NCBI GenBank assembly: GCA_944372525.1
Contig: CALVZL010000023.1
Span: 39,031-103,030 of the forward strand
Origin: an uncultured Clostridia bacterium
GTDB lineage: Bacteria; Bacillota; Clostridia; Christensenellales; Borkfalkiaceae
DNA: 64,000 nt
Direction: 5' to 3'
A program made the position numbers and the translations under genes. The notes beneath the pieces were generated by a model. It had not been told where the DNA came from. It was given only the letters and a program-made list of their open reading frames with translations, and did not search any database. Of the stretch, positions 8,506 to 20,176 are shown one piece after another. Every line of letters starts with the position of its first letter. Positions within the stretch are counted from its first letter, which is position 1.

Positions 8506-9774
8506 TCACCGAACGATGAGCAGCCTTTTGCGGGCACGTGAAATCGCAGTATAGAGCCAGCTTTTTCCGTCGTCGAAACAACGGCTTTCGTCAAAGACGA
8601 TGACAAAATCGTATTCCGAGCCCTGCGCTTTGTGGCAGGTGACCGCATAGGCAAACTCAAACCGATTGATCATTTCCTCGCGGCGAACTTTGAATCGGCG
8701 CAGCGCGTCGAAATTGTTTTCATGCACGAGCTTTCCGCCCTCCATAAAGCAGGCGCGCTCGGCATAACGGTGAAAATATTCTCCGCGAACAAAAACCCCC
8801 GCGTCGAAAGGCAGCTCTGCGCATCGCCCGCCGCAGACGTCCGGAAGAAAATCGAGCGAGGCAAGTCCGTCCTCTCCCTCCCGAATGTGATAACAGGTCC
8901 CCGCGATTCCGTTGACCAGATGCAGGTCACCCCGCTCCCCCAGCGTCTTTTCCCAGTTGTTCAACGTGCAGACGAGTTTTTCTCCGTCGACGGGAAGCAA
9001 CGCCTCCCGCGGGATCCCGGACAGCTCGCGCATTTCACGGTTGAGCATCGCGCGCGTGCGATTGGTCCCCGCAATCACCTGATCTGCCTCAAGCAAAAGG
9101 CGTCCGCGCCGCTCCCCGCAAAAACTCCGCCGCGGGATTACCGCACACGCTTCGCCGTATTCCCCGTAGGGGATCGCCCTGCCCGTCCGCGCCGCTTCCG
9201 CAAGCCGCAGAATGGGATTCCCCTCCTCCTGTCGCACGATCTGCGTCAGCGTGGCGCAGGGATAGGAAAGCAACGTGTTGGTCCCGCCGACCGGCGGAAG
9301 CTGCGCGGGATCTCCGCAAAAAAGGCACTTGACGCCGAAGGAAAGCAGATCCTTCAGCGTTTCGTCCGAGATCATGGAAGTTTCGTCCACGACGATGAGC
9401 TGAATCTCTTCGGAGATCTTATCTTTGCGCACAAAACGGAGAAACCGTTCGGAAATGACCTCTCCGTTTTCATCCACCTCAATTTCCTCTTCTCTCGTAT
9501 AAATCAGGCTGTGGAGCGTCCCCGCGGGCGTCCCGTTCCGCAACAGGACAGACGCCGCCTTCCCCGTCGGCGTCACAAAGACGGCACTCTTTCCCGCAGC
9601 CAAGCCGAGCCGTTTTACGACGTAGTCCAAAAGATACGTCTTCCCCGTGCCCGCATAGCCGCAGAGGACAAAGATTCGATTGCTGAGATGGAAAAACCAT
9701 TCCTCGATGAGCTGCGCCGCGTCTTCCTGTTCGGAAGTGAGCACGATGTTTTTTTGCAAAGCGGAAGATTCCAT
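8506..9774 (-). CDS. RecD-like superfamily 1 helicase
   Basis: A 422-aa ATP-dependent DNA helicase of the RecD/TraA-like superfamily 1. Motifs in order: Walker A GYAGTGKT (39-46), VTPTGKAA (67-74), Walker B VVDETSMI (128-135) and GDPAQLPPVGG (154-164). C-terminal motifs are VTCHKAQGSEYD and YTAISRARKRL, which ends the protein. It lacks the N-terminal domains of full RecD2 (about 700 aa or more), so it is a short form. A repair or recombination role is inferred. Translation starts at the ATG at 9774, which has no SD; the -10 box is 6 bp away. Confidence 0.88.
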   Translation of the reverse strand: MESSALQKNIVLTSEQEDAAQLIEEWFFHLSNRIFVLCGYAGTGKTYLLDYVVKRLGLAAGKSAVFVTPTGKAASVLLRNGTPAGTLHSLIYTREEEIEVDENGEVISERFLRFVRKDKISEEIQLIVVDETSMISDETLKDLLSFGVKCLFCGDPAQLPPVGGTNTLLSYPCATLTQIVRQEEGNPILRLAEAARTGRAIPYGEYGEACAVIPRRSFCGERRGRLLLEADQVIAGTNRTRAMLNREMRELSGIPREALLPVDGEKLVCTLNNWEKTLGERGDLHLVNGIAGTCYHIREGEDGLASLDFLPDVCGGRCAELPFDAGVFVRGEYFHRYAERACFMEGGKLVHENNFDALRRFKVRREEMINRFEFAYAVTCHKAQGSEYDFVIVFDESRCFDDGKSWLYTAISRARKRLLIVR

Positions 9775-9780
9775 GATTTC

Positions 9781-9809
9781 ATTATATCACTTTGCCTGAT
9801 ATCTTGCAA
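9781..9809 (-). promoter_or_regulatory. Leaderless-type promoter of the helicase gene
   Basis: TTGCAA (9804-9809), 17 bp, TATAAT (9781-9786), then 6 bp to the ATG at 9774. No ribosome binding site fits between them. Confidence 0.75.
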
Positions 9810-9849
9810 ACATTTGTTTTTGCTCTTTTGAAAATTCTTTTTATGAAAT

Positions 9850-10125
9850 TACCATCCGCCGGCTTACCCGATTGCTTTTCGGTTTCGCACTGCCGATTCT
9901 GATTGCCGACGGCGCGCAAGAGCTTCTGCGACGGTCTGCCGCTCATGCGCTTGTTGCTTGTCACCCGTCGTCGGGCCTCTTTTTTGTTTACCGTCTTCGC
10001 TCGCCGATTGCTTCGCTCCGTCTTTCCTTTTCCTTCCTTTTTTCTGCTTGTCTTTTGATCAGGTTCTTCCTCTCTTTTTGCCTTCCTGTCCTACCTTTTT
10101 TCTCCTCTTTTTCTCCATCGGCAAT
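9850..10125 (+). repeat. Dispersed intergenic element, copy B
   Basis: This occupies most of the 432-bp gap between the helicase and the GMP synthase ATP-PPase. It has a degraded first hairpin (CCGCCGGCTTACCCG), TTTTCGGTTTCG, GGCGCGCAAGAG, the highly conserved CGCCGATTGCTTCGCTCCG followed by TCTTTCCTTTTCC, then CAGGTTCTTC, TGCCTTCCTGTCC and TCTCCATCGGCA. This is the only copy lying between two genes of the same direction; it is downstream of the guaA-like gene. No coding region is visible. Confidence 0.75.
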
Positions 10126-10157
10126 GCTGATCTCGCTCCTTTACACGGTGGGGAGCG

Positions 10158-10199
10158 TTATACAAAAAAAGCGCACGTTGTAAAACGCACGCTTTTCTC
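10158..10199 (-). terminator. Terminator of the stand-alone GMP synthase ATP-PPase gene
   Basis: Minus-strand AAAAGCG...CGCTTTT hairpin with a small internal loop, ending in a TTTTTTT run. Confidence 0.65.
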
Positions 10200-10206
10200 T
10201 GAACAT

Positions 10207-11187
10207 TTACTCCCACTCGATGGTTCCCGTAGGTTTCGGCGTCACATCGTAAAGCACACGGTTGACTCCTTTTACCTCGGACGTGATCCGCGCCGTGATC
10301 TTTTTCAGAAGTTCATACGGTATTTCTTCGACGGTCGCCGTCATGGCATCCTTCGTATTCACGGCACGAATGACAACGGGCCACTCGTCGGCACGGACTC
10401 CGTTCCGTACACCCACCGATTTTACATCGGGAACGATGGTGAAGTACTGCCAGACTTTCCCCGCAAGTCCCGCCCCTTCGAACTCTTCGCGCAAAATCGC
10501 ATCCGACTCCCGCACGGCTTCGAGGCGATCGCGCGTGATCGCGCCGAGACAGCGCACCCCCAAGCCGGGACCGGGGAAGGGCTGCCGATACACCATCCCG
10601 TCGGGCAAGCCGAGCGTCTTTCCGACAACGCGCACTTCGTCTTTGTACAAAAATTTCAGCGGCTCGACCAATCCGAATTTGAGATCTTCGGGAAGCCCGC
10701 CCACATTGTGATGGGCCTTCACGGGTCCGCTCTCCAGAATATCGGGATAAATCGTCCCCTGTGCAAGAAATTCGATCCCCTCCTGCTTGCGGGCCTCTTC
10801 TTCGAACACGCGGATGAATTCCGCACCGATGATCTTACGTTTTTGCTCCGGTTCGGAGACGCCCGCAAGCCGATCAAGAAATCGGTCCGCCGCATCCACA
10901 TAGATAAGATTGGCGTTCATCTGATTGCGGAACACTTCCACGACCTGTTCGGGCTCTCCCTTCCGCAAGAGTCCGTGATTGACGTGCACGCAGACAAGAT
11001 TTTTTCCGATCGCCCTGATGAGAAGCGCCGCAACGACGGAGGAATCCACTCCGCCGGAGAGCGCAAGCAGCACTTTCTTGTCTCCCACCTGTTCTTTCAC
11101 CGATGCGATCTGCTCGGCGATAAATTTTTCCGCAAGCACGACACTGTCGATGCGCGCCATGCCTTCGGGCCTTTTGTTGTTTTCCAT
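10207..11187 (-). CDS. GMP synthase ATP-pyrophosphatase domain protein (no amidotransferase domain)
   Basis: A 326-aa protein colinear with the C-terminal two thirds of GuaA: the PP-loop LALSGGVDSS (41-50), [41 protein letters not shown] and the C-terminal dimerisation domain ending TGTIEWE. It has no class I glutamine amidotransferase domain. It could use free ammonia, borrow a separate glutaminase as in archaeal two-subunit enzymes, or act on another substrate. The ATG at 11187 has a strong SD (GGAGG, 7 bp). It sits about 300 bp downstream of a complete guaA on the same strand. Confidence 0.9.
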   Translation of the reverse strand: MENNKRPEGMARIDSVVLAEKFIAEQIASVKEQVGDKKVLLALSGGVDSSVVAALLIRAIGKNLVCVHVNHGLLRKGEPEQVVEVFRNQMNANLIYVDAADRFLDRLAGVSEPEQKRKIIGAEFIRVFEEEARKQEGIEFLAQGTIYPDILESGPVKAHHNVGGLPEDLKFGLVEPLKFLYKDEVRVVGKTLGLPDGMVYRQPFPGPGLGVRCLGAITRDRLEAVRESDAILREEFEGAGLAGKVWQYFTIVPDVKSVGVRNGVRADEWPVVIRAVNTKDAMTATVEEIPYELLKKITARITSEVKGVNRVLYDVTPKPTGTIEWE

Positions 11188-11483
11188 ACGATTTCCTCCG
11201 TAAAACATGATCTGCTTTTTACCCTCGGCAATGCCTGCCGACGGCTTTTCTTCCCGGAAATTTACATATCAAAGAAACTCCGATGCTCTTTGCTACAACG
11301 GATCCGATTTGCACCCGCAGTTCCCGCATTTTTTCTCAGCTTATCGGATCGCAACCGCCAAGTTGTCTTTTTCCTTCTTCCCGCCCGACCGTGCGGAAAG
11401 GCGATCTTCTCCCGATCCGACGAAACAAACTTTTCCAAAATGCCATCCGATTCGTTCGTGCGCTTCGCCTCGACTCCGCATGT
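11188..11483. other. 296-bp intergenic region between the two GMP synthase genes
   Basis: No gene, clear terminator or consensus promoter is recognisable. The minus strand has a small TCGGCA...TGCCGA hairpin near 11225-11250. The purine/pyrimidine bias resembles the dispersed element, but the landmark blocks are missing. Confidence 0.4.
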
Positions 11484-13019
11484 TTATTCCCACTCGATGG
11501 TCGCAGGCGGTTTGGAAGTGATGTCGTAGACGATGCGGTTCGCATGCGGGACCTCGTTGGCTATGCGCCCCGAAACCCGCTCCAGTACTTCGTAGGGAAT
11601 CTTCGCCCAATCTGCCGTCATGGCGTCTACGCTCGTGACGGCGCGCAGCGCAATGACGTTCTCATAGGTGCGGAAATCTCCCTGTACACCCACCGTTCTG
11701 CTGTCCGTGATCACGGCAAAGTACTGCCAGATTTGGCGTTCCAGTCCCGCGCGGGCGATCTCCTCCCGAAAGATGCAATCCGCGTCGCGCAGCGTCTGCA
11801 ATTTTTCGCGCGTCACTTCGCCCATGATGCGGACGGCAAGCCCCGGGCCGGGGAACGGCTGCCGATACACGACGCTGTCCGGAAGACCGAGCTCCGTCCC
11901 CACCCGCCGCACTTCGTCTTTGAACAGATCGCGCAGCGGTTCGACGATCTCTTTGAACTCCACGACGGAGGGAAGCCCGCCCACGTTGTGATGTGATTTG
12001 ATGACCGCGCTCTTCCCTTTTCCGCTCTCGATGACATCGGGGTAGATGGTTCCCTGAATCAGAAAATCCACCGCACCGATCTTTTTGGATTCTTCTTCAA
12101 ACACCCGAATAAATTCTTCTCCGATCGCTTTGCGCTTGCATTCGGGATCCGCCACGCCCGCGAGTTTCTTCAAAAACCGCTCGCCCGCGTCCGCCTTGAT
12201 GAGATTCATGCCCAGCTTTTCCTTAAAAACGGACATGACCTCTTCCGCTTCGTGTTTGCGCAGAAGCCCGTGATCGACAAAGACGCAGGTAAGCCTGTCC
12301 CCCGCTGCCCGATGGACGAGCGTCGCCGCCACCGCCGAGTCCACACCGCCCGACATGGCGCAGAGCACCCGTTTTCCCGCAAGTTTTTCCCTGAGCCGCT
12401 CCGTCTGTTCGGCGACGAAGTTTTTCATCGTCCAGTCTCCTTTCGCCTTGCAGACCCGATAGAGAAAATTCTTCATAAGCACATTTCCGTATTCGGAATG
12501 TACGACTTCCGGATGAAACTGCACTCCGTAGATCTTTCTGACCGAGTCTCCGAATACGGTAACGGGACAGGTCTTTGTCTGCGCGAGTACCTCAAATCCC
12601 GGCGGGACCGCTGTCACATGATCGGTATGGCTCATCCAGCAAATACTTGCAGAGGGGATCCCTTCGGAAAGCGGACTGTCCTTGCAAAACGTAAATTCCC
12701 GCTTTCCGTATTCACTCGCAGCCGCCCGCTCGACTCTCCCGCCCAGCGTATAGGCGATGAGCTGACAGCCGTAGCAGATTCCGAGCACGGGAATGCCCAA
12801 ATGAAAAATTTCTTCGGAAATGTGCGGCGCAGACGCATCGTTGACGCTGTTCGGACCGCCCGTAAATATAATTCCGATCGGCGCATAGTCCCGGATCTGC
12901 TCCGCCGTCATATCGCAGGGCTTGAGATCGCAATAGACTCCGAGATCCCGCACGCGGCGGGCAATGAGCTGATTGTATTGTCCGCCGAAATCCAAAACAA
13001 GCACTTTTTCGTGTTTCAT
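11484..13019 (-). CDS. guaA: GMP synthase (glutamine-hydrolysing)
   Basis: Aminates XMP to GMP using glutamine and ATP. The 511-aa protein has the complete architecture. The N-terminal class I glutamine amidotransferase carries Cys82 in GICYG and His169/Glu171 in FHPEV. The ATP-PPase domain has SGGVDS at 223-228, and the C-terminal dimerisation domain ends in ATIEWE. SD ACGGAGAAT precedes the ATG. It lies just downstream of guaB (65 bp, with a terminator between), so IMP-to-GMP genes cluster here. Confidence 0.97.
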   Translation of the reverse strand: MKHEKVLVLDFGGQYNQLIARRVRDLGVYCDLKPCDMTAEQIRDYAPIGIIFTGGPNSVNDASAPHISEEIFHLGIPVLGICYGCQLIAYTLGGRVERAAASEYGKREFTFCKDSPLSEGIPSASICWMSHTDHVTAVPPGFEVLAQTKTCPVTVFGDSVRKIYGVQFHPEVVHSEYGNVLMKNFLYRVCKAKGDWTMKNFVAEQTERLREKLAGKRVLCAMSGGVDSAVAATLVHRAAGDRLTCVFVDHGLLRKHEAEEVMSVFKEKLGMNLIKADAGERFLKKLAGVADPECKRKAIGEEFIRVFEEESKKIGAVDFLIQGTIYPDVIESGKGKSAVIKSHHNVGGLPSVVEFKEIVEPLRDLFKDEVRRVGTELGLPDSVVYRQPFPGPGLAVRIMGEVTREKLQTLRDADCIFREEIARAGLERQIWQYFAVITDSRTVGVQGDFRTYENVIALRAVTSVDAMTADWAKIPYEVLERVSGRIANEVPHANRIVYDITSKPPATIEWE

Positions 13020-13048
13020 ATATTCTCCGTAAAACCTTCCGCAATCGG

Positions 13049-13076
13049 AAAAAACGCCCGATAAAGGGCGTTTTTT
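13049..13076 (-). terminator. Terminator between guaB and guaA (symmetrical)
   Basis: AAAAAACGCCC, 6-nt loop, GGGCGTTTTTT. The stem is flanked by A and T runs, so it can act on both strands; here it ends the guaB transcript. Confidence 0.85.
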
Positions 13077-13083
13077 GCAGTTG

Positions 13084-15190
<2,107 letters not shown>

Positions 15191-15232
15191 TTGCGGTCTG
15201 TGTCGATACCTCCGTACAGCAGACTTTTACAT

Positions 15233-15261
15233 ATTTTAGCATATCGCAAAGAAAAATGCAA
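15233..15261 (-). promoter_or_regulatory. Promoter of the hypothetical-guaB transcript
   Basis: TTGCAT (15256-15261), 17 bp, TAAAAT (15233-15238), reading leftward; leader of about 35 nt. Confidence 0.7.
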
Positions 15262-15305
15262 CGAAAAAAGGTATAATTTTCACCCGCGTTTTCATACGAT
15301 ATGGC

Positions 15306-15968
15306 ATGAAACGTTCCCTTTTGTCCTGTTGTCTGCCCTTCTTCCTTGCTCCCGTGCTCGCAGGATGCGGCTCCTGCAATTACACGGATTACCTCTCGGA
15401 CGTCCGTTCCGATCTCTTTCTCGCCGAAACAGAATATTTTTCTGTTTCTCTCGCCTGTCTCTCGCGGGAAACCCCTTTTCTCACAGACGGCGTCGCCTGC
15501 AGCCGCAGCGATACCGTCGAGATCACGCTCACTCCCCTTTCGGACCTTCCCGAAGGAAACGTCTGCGCCGTGCGGGTCCTCGGAGAGGAGCCGTACGGCG
15601 GAGAAATGTCCTTTCAGAGCGTCACGGGGGACTTCCTCTACACGCAGAGCTGCTCCTCCTTTCCGCAGAAGAGCGTCTCACTGGAAATCGAATGGGGAGA
15701 AAATACGCTGTCGATTACCGCAACGTCCGTGAAAAACGACTCCACGCTCACCGTAGAACAGGCGCTTGGCAAAGCCGTCGAAGCAGAACGGGAACGGGTC
15801 GACGCGCTGACCGACAAAAACGTCTTTTCGGGAGAATTCCACGTCCGGCTTCTGCGCCGGGACAAAAACTACTATTACGTCGGCATCGTCGACACCCGAG
15901 ACAATACGACCGCCCTCCTGCTTGACGCAGACACCGGAGCGGTCCTCGCCCGAAGAAGCACCCCCTGA
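15306..15968 (+). CDS. Putative lipoprotein
   Basis: A 220-aa secreted protein of unknown family. It has a classic lipoprotein signal: positive N-terminus, hydrophobic core and lipobox LAGC with Cys21 as the lipidated residue. The mature part is acidic. Its C-terminal 75 residues resemble a small PepSY-like alpha/beta module (KNYYYVGIVDTRDNTTALLLDADTG), a loose resemblance only. No SD precedes the ATG; a TATAAT sits 29 bp upstream (15272-15277) with a poor -35. It is divergent from the guaB transcript and convergent with the ABC exporter genes. Confidence 0.7.
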   Translation: MKRSLLSCCLPFFLAPVLAGCGSCNYTDYLSDVRSDLFLAETEYFSVSLACLSRETPFLTDGVACSRSDTVEITLTPLSDLPEGNVCAVRVLGEEPYGGEMSFQSVTGDFLYTQSCSSFPQKSVSLEIEWGENTLSITATSVKNDSTLTVEQALGKAVEAERERVDALTDKNVFSGEFHVRLLRRDKNYYYVGIVDTRDNTTALLLDADTGAVLARRSTP

Positions 15969-15974
15969 TCCCGA

Positions 15975-16005
15975 ACGCCCCGCAATATCTGCCCGGGGCG
16001 TCTTT
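15975..16005 (+). terminator. Terminator after the lipoprotein gene
   Basis: Stem ACGCCCCG / CGGGGCGT with an 11-nt loop, followed by CTTTT. Confidence 0.7.
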
Positions 16006-17957
16006 TAATCGAGTTCGAATTTCCCCGTATAAAGTTCGTAATACTTCCCTTTCTGTTCCAAAAGCTGCTCGTGATTGCCCCGTTCAATGATCCTGCCGTG
16101 CTCGAGCACCATGATCGCCTGCGCATTGCGCACCGTAGACAGGCGATGCGCGATGACGAAGACCGTACGGCCCTCCATCAGTTTATCCAGTCCCTGTTCG
16201 ATGATCGCCTCCGTACGGGTATCGACGCTGCTCGTCGCCTCGTCCAATACAAGGACGGGGCAGTGAGACGCCATGGCGCGCGCAATCGAAAGAAGCTGAC
16301 GCTGCCCCTGCGAAAGATTTGCGCCGTCTGCCGTGATGACGGTATCGTAACCCTGCGGAAGGGAACGGATAAACGGATCCGCTCCGGCAAGACGCGCCGC
16401 CTCCACGCATTCTTCCTCCGTCGCATCGAGACGGGAATAGCGGATATTCTCCAGGATCGTCCCCGTGAACAGATGGGTATCTTGCAAGACCGTCCCGAGC
16501 GAATGCCGCAGATCGGCCTTTCGGATGTCCCGAATGTTGATCCCGTCGTACGTGATCGTTCCCGACTGAATGTCGTAGAACCGATTGATGAGGTTGGTGA
16601 TCGTCGTCTTTCCCGCGCCCGTACTGCCGACGAATGCAATCTTCTGTCCGGGTTCCGCATACAGCGAAATGTCATGCAATACGGTCTTTTCTTTTTCATA
16701 GCCGAAGGTCACTCCGTAGAAACGGATCTCCCCGCGCAGCCGTTCATAACGGAATCCGTTCTTACCCGGAATTTTCCATACCCAGATTGTTCCGTCCCTG
16801 CGCTCTTCGAGCACGCCGTCATGCTCCTCCGCCTTGGCGAGGGTCACCGTCCCCCCCTCGTCTTCGGGGACGGCGTCCAATACGGCGAAGATGCGCTCCG
16901 CGCCGGCAAACGCCTGAACGATGGAGTTGAACTGCTGCGTCACCTGCTGAATCGGCATATTGAAGGAGCGGACAAGATTAAGAAAAGAGACGATCGCGCC
17001 GAGCGAAAGCGCACCTCCCAACCCGTTTGCCCACCCGTAGGGCGACAGCGCCAGAACAGAACGGCTCATGGCGAGCAGCGCAGCGACAAAAGCAACGGCA
17101 ATATATTGCAGATAGCCCACTTGGTTGGAAATGGGACCGATGATGTTTGAGAGAGAGTTTGCCTGCGATGCGTTGAAACGAAGCTCCTCATTCAGTTCGC
17201 GAAACCGCGCTTTGGCACGAGCTTCATGACAGAACACTTTGACCACCTTCTGACCGCTCAGCATTTCTTCGATAAACCCGTTCTCTCTTCCGAGCGCACT
17301 CTGCTGTTTTATAAAATACCCGCCGCTCTTCTTCGCGATCTTACGGGTGACGAGAAACATGACGGATACAAAGACGAGCGTCAGAAGCGTGAGCCCGACA
17401 GAATAGAAAACCATCATCGAAAACACGCCGATGACCGAAATCGTCGAAGAAATGATCTGCGGAATGGTCTGCGAGAGCATTTGACGCATCACGTCCGTGT
17501 CGTTCGTATAACAGCTCATGAGATCGCCGTGCGTGTTCGTGTCGAAAAACCGAAGCGGAAGCCGCTGCATGTGCGAAAACATTTCGTTTCTCATGCGTTT
17601 GAGCGTCCCCTGCGCAACGCTTACCATGATTCGATTGTATAAAAAATTGGAGAGCGAACCGACAAAATAAATTCCGCCCAAAAAACAAAGCGCACCGATG
17701 AAGCCCCGATAATCGGGGGCTTCCGCTCCCCTGAGCGGTGTAATAAAGCGATCGACGAAAATCCCGAGGAAAGACGCGATCCCAATGGAAGCAACCGCCG
17801 AAAAGACAATCAGAACGCAGGCAAGACAAAATATCCCCTTGTGATCGGCAAGAAGATAGCGCATGATCCGTTTGAAAATGCCCTTCCCGTCCCCATGATA
17901 GGCTACGGCGAACCTGACTCCTTTTCCCATCCGCATCATATTATTCAGCTGCGCCAT
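16005..17957 (-). CDS. ABC exporter half-transporter, canonical subunit
   Basis: A 650-aa fused permease/ATPase (six membrane helices, then a nucleotide-binding domain from about 410). Motifs are Walker A GSTGAGKTT, signature LSQGQRQ and Walker B VLVLDEATSSVD, with a catalytic Glu. About 40 residues between the membrane part and the ATPase form a non-conserved insert (near 370-410). It pairs with the preceding gene, whose Walker B Glu is replaced, the usual asymmetry of heterodimeric multidrug or peptide exporters. I chose the ATG at 17957 with SD GGAGGG; it overlaps the upstream gene by 17 nt. Substrate unknown. Confidence 0.92.
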   Translation of the reverse strand: MAQLNNMMRMGKGVRFAVAYHGDGKGIFKRIMRYLLADHKGIFCLACVLIVFSAVASIGIASFLGIFVDRFITPLRGAEAPDYRGFIGALCFLGGIYFVGSLSNFLYNRIMVSVAQGTLKRMRNEMFSHMQRLPLRFFDTNTHGDLMSCYTNDTDVMRQMLSQTIPQIISSTISVIGVFSMMVFYSVGLTLLTLVFVSVMFLVTRKIAKKSGGYFIKQQSALGRENGFIEEMLSGQKVVKVFCHEARAKARFRELNEELRFNASQANSLSNIIGPISNQVGYLQYIAVAFVAALLAMSRSVLALSPYGWANGLGGALSLGAIVSFLNLVRSFNMPIQQVTQQFNSIVQAFAGAERIFAVLDAVPEDEGGTVTLAKAEEHDGVLEERRDGTIWVWKIPGKNGFRYERLRGEIRFYGVTFGYEKEKTVLHDISLYAEPGQKIAFVGSTGAGKTTITNLINRFYDIQSGTITYDGINIRDIRKADLRHSLGTVLQDTHLFTGTILENIRYSRLDATEEECVEAARLAGADPFIRSLPQGYDTVITADGANLSQGQRQLLSIARAMASHCPVLVLDEATSSVDTRTEAIIEQGLDKLMEGRTVFVIAHRLSTVRNAQAIMVLEHGRIIERGNHEQLLEQKGKYYELYTGKFELD

Positions 17958-19701
17958 TGCAATTCCCTCCGTTTTGCGTCTCATAGATCGTACGGTAGAT
18001 CTCGCTTTCCCGCAGAAGCTGTTCGTGCCCGCCGAACGCCGTCACCCGCCCGCCGTCGAGCACCAGGATACGATCCGCGTCCTGCACGGAAGCGACCCGC
18101 TGGGCAATGATGATCTTCGTGACTTCGGGCGCATGCTCGCGAAGGGCGCTCCGAATCTTTGCGTCCGTCTTCATGTCCACCGCCGAGGTGGAATCGTCGA
18201 GAATGAGTACTTTGGGATTTTTCAGCAGCGCACGCGCGATGCACAAGCGCTGCTTCTGCCCTCCGGAAACATTGACGCCTCCCTGTCCCAAGTCATAGTC
18301 GTATTGACCGGGCAGCTGGCGGATAAATTCATCTGCGCATGCCAGCCTTGCGGCATTCTCCAACTCTTCCTGCGTGGCGTCCTCCTTCCCCCAGCGCAGG
18401 TTTTCCGCAATCGAACCGGAGAACAGTACGTTCTTTTGCAGCACCATGGCAACGGCATTGCGAAGGGATTCCAAATCGTATTCGCGCACATCCCTTCCGC
18501 CCACCTTCACGCGCCCCTCGGTCACATCATAGAGACGGGGAATAAGCGAGACGAGCGTGCTTTTGGAAGAACCCGTTCCGCCGATGACCCCGATCGTCTC
18601 CCCCGAACGGATATGCAGATCGATGTCGTGCAAGACGCAGTTGTCCTCCCTGCCCGAATAAGAAAACGAAACGCCCTCAAAATCGACGGAACCGTCCGTT
18701 ACCTCAAAGACGGGATCCGCGGGATTTTTGATCGTACTCTCCTCGCGCAAGACTTCGGCGATCCGCTCCATCGCAGGGCGAGACATGGCGATGAAATTGA
18801 GCACCATCGTGACCGTCATGATCCCGGAAAAGATCTGCGTGCAATAAGAAAGCAACCCGGTCAGATCGGAGACCTGCAGTCCGTTCCGGATGATCTGCAC
18901 GCCGCCCACCGCAAGCAAAACAAGGGTCGTCGCATAGATGACCGCCTGTGCAAGCGGCGTGACCACGACCAGAATCTTCTCCGCACGAACGGAATAGTCA
19001 TAGACCGCCTGCGTTGCCTGCCTGTATTTTTCGATCTCCTCGTTTTCCAGCACATACGCCTTGACCACGCGGATCCCGGTAAGGTTTTCCTGCGCGACAG
19101 AATTGAGTTTATCGTACTTCTTGAACATCTGCCTGAAATTCGGCTGTACCTTCTGCATGAGCAGCGCCACGACGACCGCAAGAATGACGGCACCGATGAG
19201 AAAGATCCAGGCGATCTGGGGTGCAATCACGAAGGACATGATCGATGCAAATAAAAACAGGATGGGCGCCCGCACCAGGATACGGATGCACATTTGGAAT
19301 GCCGTCTGAACATTTGTCACGTCCGTCGTCATACGGGTGATGAGAGAAGAGGCGGAAAAGCGATCGATATTCGCAAAGGAATACGTCTGGATCCGCTCGT
19401 ACATATCTTCTCTCAGGTTTGCGGCAAATCCCGCGCTCGCCTGCGAGGCAAACCGCCCGCCGAGTACGCCGCAGGTCAGCGATACGCACGCCATGAGAAA
19501 CATGATCCCGCCGTAACGGGCAATCATGGCAAAGTCGGCGGAAGTCAGACCGGACTCCCCCGCGTTTTCGATGACTCCGATGAGATAAGTCATGACCCAC
19601 GGAATCAGGATCTCCATCGCCGACTCTCCGACCATGATGAGCGGCGTCAGAATCGCGCGCGCTTTATATTGCCGCACGCTTCCGATCAACGTTTTTATCA
19701 T
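17941..19701 (-). CDS. ABC exporter half-transporter, degenerate-site subunit
   Basis: A 586-aa permease/ATPase half. Motifs are Walker A GGTGSSKST, signature VSGGQKQ and Walker B VLILDDSTSAVD. Asp replaces the catalytic Glu, so one ATP site of the heterodimer should be weak. The membrane domain contains the RFSASSLITRMTTDV coupling region. It overlaps the MarR-type gene by 4 nt (ATGA) upstream and its partner by 17 nt, a tightly coupled three-gene operon. A multidrug or toxic-metabolite export role is inferred from the MarR link. Confidence 0.92.
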   Translation of the reverse strand: MIKTLIGSVRQYKARAILTPLIMVGESAMEILIPWVMTYLIGVIENAGESGLTSADFAMIARYGGIMFLMACVSLTCGVLGGRFASQASAGFAANLREDMYERIQTYSFANIDRFSASSLITRMTTDVTNVQTAFQMCIRILVRAPILFLFASIMSFVIAPQIAWIFLIGAVILAVVVALLMQKVQPNFRQMFKKYDKLNSVAQENLTGIRVVKAYVLENEEIEKYRQATQAVYDYSVRAEKILVVVTPLAQAVIYATTLVLLAVGGVQIIRNGLQVSDLTGLLSYCTQIFSGIMTVTMVLNFIAMSRPAMERIAEVLREESTIKNPADPVFEVTDGSVDFEGVSFSYSGREDNCVLHDIDLHIRSGETIGVIGGTGSSKSTLVSLIPRLYDVTEGRVKVGGRDVREYDLESLRNAVAMVLQKNVLFSGSIAENLRWGKEDATQEELENAARLACADEFIRQLPGQYDYDLGQGGVNVSGGQKQRLCIARALLKNPKVLILDDSTSAVDMKTDAKIRSALREHAPEVTKIIIAQRVASVQDADRILVLDGGRVTAFGGHEQLLRESEIYRTIYETQNGGNCNGAAE

Positions 19702-20159
19702 AAAAATTCTCCTTTCCGATCGGGATCCGCAGAAAATTTTTCGAGATTTTCCGCGGCAAGGAGCAGACAGCGTTGAAAGACGCAGAGCTCCTCCTCACTC
19801 ATACCCTCCGTCATGACTTCTTCCGCACGGCTGACAAAATCGCGGCAACGGGCAGCGAGCTCCTCTCCCTTTCGCGTAAGAAATACACTTTTCACGCGCG
19901 CGTCCCGCCCCGCTTCCCGCACGATCAGTCCTTCCTTTTCGAGCGCCTGCAGCAAACTGGTCACCGAAGGCGGTCGGGTATTGCCGCATTCGCGGCAGAT
20001 ATCCGTTTGAGAACAGACCTCGCCGCGCCCCATCTTCCAGTCAAGATATCCGAGCAGGGCGATCCGGGAAAACGTGAGCCCCTCCGCCCGAAGGTTCTCG
20101 TCCAACAGCCGCCTCAGTTCCCGTGCCGCCTGTTCGAGCAGATAACCGATCCTTTCCAT
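19698..20159 (-). CDS. MarR-family transcriptional regulator
   Basis: A 153-aa winged-helix repressor. The recognition helix region (ECGNTRPPSVTSLLQALEKEGLI) is followed by the wing (REAGRDARVKSVFLTRKGEEL), the standard MarR layout. It is the first gene of an operon with two ABC exporter halves and has two TTAG-N4-CTAA palindromes between its promoter and its SD. Autorepression relieved by an exporter substrate is the likely logic, by analogy with other MarR-transporter units. SD AAGGGG, 8 bp. Confidence 0.9.
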   Translation of the reverse strand: MERIGYLLEQAARELRRLLDENLRAEGLTFSRIALLGYLDWKMGRGEVCSQTDICRECGNTRPPSVTSLLQALEKEGLIVREAGRDARVKSVFLTRKGEELAARCRDFVSRAEEVMTEGMSEEELCVFQRCLLLAAENLEKFSADPDRKGEFL

Positions 20160-20176
20160 TCCGCATTCCCCTTCAT

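Noticed and set aside
11188-11483. Possible fifth copy of the dispersed element between the two GMP synthase genes
   Set aside because: Only base-composition similarity; the CGCCGATTGCTTCG, GCGCGCAAGAG and TCTCCATCGG landmarks are missing.
9958-11529. 523-aa plus-strand open frame across repeat B and the guaA-like gene
   Set aside because: It runs through a repeat, a terminator and antisense to a recognised enzyme; composition is not protein-like.
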